From DATGJX01 sp035279385 (GTDB lineage Bacteria; Vulcanimicrobiota; Vulcanimicrobiia; Vulcanimicrobiales; Vulcanimicrobiaceae), in the NCBI GenBank assembly GCA_035279385.1, contig DATEHZ010000107.1:1-50305 (forward strand): a DNA stretch of 50,305 bases, read 5' to 3'. The notes beneath the pieces are model-generated. The model was not told the origin of the DNA. It ran no database searches and was given only the letters and a program-made list of their open reading frames with translations. This document shows, piece after piece, positions 48,090 to 50,305 of the stretch (positions are counted from its first letter, which is position 1; each line of letters begins with the position of its first letter). The position numbers and the translations under genes were made by a program.

Positions 48090-49368
48090 CGCAGTCGCTC
48101 CGCAGGACGTCGTCGATCGATTCACGGCGTGCGATGAGCCGGTGCGTTCCTTCGCGCACGGCAACGACGGCCGGGCGAGTAAAGCGATTATAATTGCTGG
48201 CCATGCTGTAGGTGTATGCTCCCGTAGTACACATTGCGACGAGTTCGCCCGCGCGTAGGTCGTCCGGCAGGTGCGCGACGCCTAAGCGGTCGTTTTCGCA
48301 CGTGCGCCCACAGACTACTGTCTGCGCCAAGCTGCTGCTCTCGCGCGACGCCGCGATCGTGTGGTGGTAGGCGTCGTATAAAGCGGGCCGCGGATTCTCG
48401 TAGACCCCGCCGTCGATCACCGCATACGGACGGCCGAACTCGGTTTTCGCGGCCATGACCGTGTAGAGCGAGGTGCCGGCGTGGGCGATCAACGCCCGGC
48501 CCGGTTCGATGCCGGCACGCGGCACGGCTATGCGCAGGCGCTGCGCCTGCGTTCGTATCGTGCTCGCGATTGCCGCAATCGTTGCGGGCAAATCCAGCAT
48601 CGAGGGTTCTTCCGGATGCATCTGCACGCCGAACCCGCCCCCGACGATGACCCGCTGCGTATCGAGTCCCGCGGCGGCGCACTGCGCCGCGCTTTCCATG
48701 AGCGCCTGCGCGTTTGCCGTGAAGGCGTTCTGTTCGTAGATCTGCGAGCCGATGTGCGCGTGCAGTCCCGTAAAGCGCAGATTCGCCTGCGTTTGCAGCA
48801 GGCGGATCGCTTCGGGCAGCGCGTCGGGATCGAACCCGAACTTCGTGTTGTCGCCGCTCGTACGAATGAACTCGTGCGTGTGAGCTTCGATGCCGGTATT
48901 GAGCCGGAGCAGCAGCGGAATCGGACGCTCCGCGTTTCCGCGGCGCGCCAGGCGGCGCAGTTCGTCCAGATTGTCGACGATGATCCGCCCCACGCGCGCG
49001 TCCGCAGCGGCGTCGAGTTCGTCGTCCGTTTTGCCGCAGCCGTGCATGCTGATGCGCTCGGCCGGAAACGCCGCGCGTTCTGCGGCGGCAAGTTCTCCGA
49101 GCGAACAGACGTCCAGATGAAGCGGCGTATGCTTCATATGCCGCGCGAGCGCGACGAGCAGCAGGGCCTTGCCCGCATACGCGACTTCGATATCATGCGG
49201 CGCGCACGCGTCGCAAAATGCCGCGATGGCGGCATCGAAAACGCCGTAGTCCAGAGCGACGAGCGGCGTGCCGTACTGCTGTGCGAGTTCGCTCGCTCGC
49301 GCGCCGCCGATGAGCAATTCCCCGTCTTGCCTGCCGTGCCCGGGCGCAAGGCTGCCTTGCCAGTGCAT
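48082..49368 (-). CDS. lysA: Diaminopimelate decarboxylase-family PLP enzyme
   Basis: Fold-type III (alanine-racemase-like) decarboxylase; 428 residues. PLP lysine K67 in VAYAGKALL, substrate region HTHEFIRTSGDNTKFGF, GLHAHIGSQI, VGGGFGVQM, EPGRALIAHAG and DGGVYEN. The C-terminal motif is CENDRLG, where typical LysA has CESGD, so one position is changed or missing; substrate specificity could be altered. It would convert meso-diaminopimelate to lysine. It is followed by dacB and the SIS gene in one transcript: a cell-wall/lysine cluster. Its start is 31 nt from the divergent amidase-like gene. Confidence 0.85.
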   Translation of the reverse strand: MHWQGSLAPGHGRQDGELLIGGARASELAQQYGTPLVALDYGVFDAAIAAFCDACAPHDIEVAYAGKALLLVALARHMKHTPLHLDVCSLGELAAAERAAFPAERISMHGCGKTDDELDAAADARVGRIIVDNLDELRRLARRGNAERPIPLLLRLNTGIEAHTHEFIRTSGDNTKFGFDPDALPEAIRLLQTQANLRFTGLHAHIGSQIYEQNAFTANAQALMESAAQCAAAGLDTQRVIVGGGFGVQMHPEEPSMLDLPATIAAIASTIRTQAQRLRIAVPRAGIEPGRALIAHAGTSLYTVMAAKTEFGRPYAVIDGGVYENPRPALYDAYHHTIAASRESSSLAQTVVCGRTCENDRLGVAHLPDDLRAGELVAMCTTGAYTYSMASNYNRFTRPAVVAVREGTHRLIARRESIDDVLRSDCDA

Positions 49369-49399
49369 GATCGATTTCTGTTGCCGCTACGGGAGGCGG

Positions 49400-50029
49400 A
49401 TGCCTGCCGTCAAAACAGTGCGTGTGATGAAAGAGCGCGCGGTGGAGAACCGCATCGAAACATATCCGCATTGGAAGCTGCACGAGTGGACGCCGGCTTT
49501 GCCCGAGGGCCGTATCGAGCGCATCTATACGCATTGGTCGGCGCACGACTACCACTCGGTGTTTCCGGCCTACCACTTCTGCGTTACGACGAGCGAAGCC
49601 GGCGAGATTCTCGTGGTCAACACGCACGACGTGCGCGAGAACATGCGCGACGTGTATAAAGCGCCGGACGAGCCGTACGCGGCCCATACGCGCGGGCGCA
49701 ATTCGTTTGCGCTCGGGATCTCCATCATGGCGATGGAAGGTTCGAATCCGCGCGACTTCGGCCCGTATCCGCTTACCGAAGAATCGATCGACGGCCTATG
49801 CCTGCTCGGCGCAAAACTCGCGAAGTACTACACCGTGCCCATCGACGCCGATCACATCATGTCGCACGCCGAGGCGGCGCTGCACGACGGCTACTTTGGA
49901 ACCGAGCCGGAAGAGCGCTGGGACATCGCGCGGCTCCGGGCGGAAGATCGTCCGCTGGTACCGCACGACGGCGTCGAGGTGGGCGAGCAGCTGCGCGAAC
50001 GCATGCGGCGCTTTTTCACCGGACTTTAA
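49400..50029 (+). CDS. N-acetylmuramoyl-L-alanine amidase-like (peptidoglycan recognition fold) protein
   Basis: 209 residues, no signal peptide. It has an amidase_2-like layout: IYTHWSAHDYHSVFPAYHFCV (His in strand 1), HTRGRNSFALGISIMAMEG, FGPYPLTEESIDGLCLLGAKLAKYY and the C-terminal MSHAEAALHDGYFG, with ERWDIARL. Zinc-binding His/His and a later His/Asp fit the family. ATG 49400 has GGGAGG just upstream; ATG 49427 is a fallback. Absence of a signal suggests recycling of imported muropeptides, or a phage-derived endolysin-like protein. It converges with the CMD gene, and the stop codons overlap (TTAA). Confidence 0.75.
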   Translation: MPAVKTVRVMKERAVENRIETYPHWKLHEWTPALPEGRIERIYTHWSAHDYHSVFPAYHFCVTTSEAGEILVVNTHDVRENMRDVYKAPDEPYAAHTRGRNSFALGISIMAMEGSNPRDFGPYPLTEESIDGLCLLGAKLAKYYTVPIDADHIMSHAEAALHDGYFGTEPEERWDIARLRAEDRPLVPHDGVEVGEQLRERMRRFFTGL

Positions 50030-50305
50030 AGCGCGCGCAGTTCTTCGATGCGTGCGAACGCGCGGCGCAGATGCGGAATCACGATGGAGCCGCCGACGAC
50101 CAGGCCAACGTTCAGCGCGTCGTGCAGTTCGGCGTCGCTGATGCCGAGTTCCACGCATTGGCCCAAGTGATACGTCACGCAGTCGTCGCAGCGCAGAACG
50201 AGTGATGCCACCAGGCCAATGAGTTCCTTCGTGCGCTGCGGCAGCGCACCGTCGTCGTACGCGCGCGTATCGAGATTGAAGAAGCGTTTGATGCCAAGGT
50301 GGCCC
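50026..50305 (-). CDS. Carboxymuconolactone decarboxylase/AhpD-like protein, 5' end beyond the window
   Basis: The visible C-terminal part reads GHLGIKRFFNLDTRAYDD... then LPQRTKELIGLVASLVLRCDDCVTYHLGQ. The CxxCxxxH motif is that of AhpD/CMD alpha-helical proteins. The GTG at 50211 is only an internal valine, so the gene continues past the right edge. The CMD fold here probably acts as a thiol-dependent hydroperoxidase or decarboxylase-like enzyme. Confidence 0.85.
   Translation of the reverse strand, partial: GHLGIKRFFNLDTRAYDDGALPQRTKELIGLVASLVLRCDDCVTYHLGQCVELGISDAELHDALNVGLVVGGSIVIPHLRRAFARIEELRAL

Noticed and set aside
50026..50211. 61-residue stand-alone protein starting at GTG 50211
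   Set aside because: The frame continues to the window edge with CMD-family sequence (LPQRTKELIGL), so this is the C-terminus of a longer protein.

Overview
The window looks like a chromosomal segment of a GC-rich, diderm bacterium. Outer-membrane TonB-dependent receptors, several lipoproteins and PAS-GGDEF-EAL signalling sit beside a SARP-type regulator and a LonB/LonC-like protease, which are more usual in Actinobacteria and spore-forming Firmicutes. Proteins with proline/threonine/alanine linkers, DUF4382-like lipoproteins and receptors with carboxypeptidase-regulatory domains fit Candidatus Eremiobacterota (WPS-2/Vulcanimicrobiota). That placement is inference; no rRNA is present.

Layout, left to right. 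1-1265: glutamine synthetase, cut at its 5' end. 1387-3375: lipoprotein with a glycosidase-like barrel. 3389-7949 (+): rpsR, rplI, Lon-family protease, dnaB and a VOC protein, with stop/start overlaps. 8055-8865: MerR/TipAS regulator with a typical MerR promoter. 8871-9336: poly-C tract and an inverted-repeat-bearing repeat array. 9339-12687 (-): gamma-carbonic-anhydrase-like protein, korA, korB. 12718-12972: small SH3/KOW-like protein. 13183-18925 (+): tandem paralogous lipoproteins, a TPR-LuxR protein and a PAS-GGDEF-EAL protein. 18906-20330 (-): DUF2079 membrane protein. 20395-20470: tRNA-Thr(CGU) with a strong terminator.

20573-22692 (-): prephenate dehydratase, DUF488 and a MalY-type lyase. 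22781-25287 (+): Dam-like methylase, candidate PD-(D/E)XK nuclease (possible restriction-modification pair), PQQ-type beta-propeller. 25212-31170 (-): a co-oriented run of glycosidase-like protein, DppB/DppC permeases, binding lipoprotein, MsrA and MsrB. 31243-34197 (-): TonB-dependent receptor 1. 34198-34629: terminator and a degenerate tRNA-Leu(CAG).

34630-37239 (-): STAND ATPase-TPR-SARP regulator split by one in-frame UGA, divergent from a multicopper oxidase (37319-39238) whose promoter carries an 11-bp-period heptamer direct repeat of the kind SARP proteins bind. 39239-39599: decayed DNA with an EAL-domain relic. 39600-45464 (-): receptors 2 and 3. 45622-49368 (-): lysA, dacB and a SIS-domain sugar isomerase (cell wall), divergent from an amidase-like protein (49400-50029). 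50026-50305: AhpD/CMD protein cut by the window end.

The most interesting candidates are the UGA-split SARP regulator with its apparent operator, conserved terminator-like leaders ahead of the receptors, the Dam/nuclease pair, and the tRNA-Leu relic. I did not find one large, clearly new multi-gene system.
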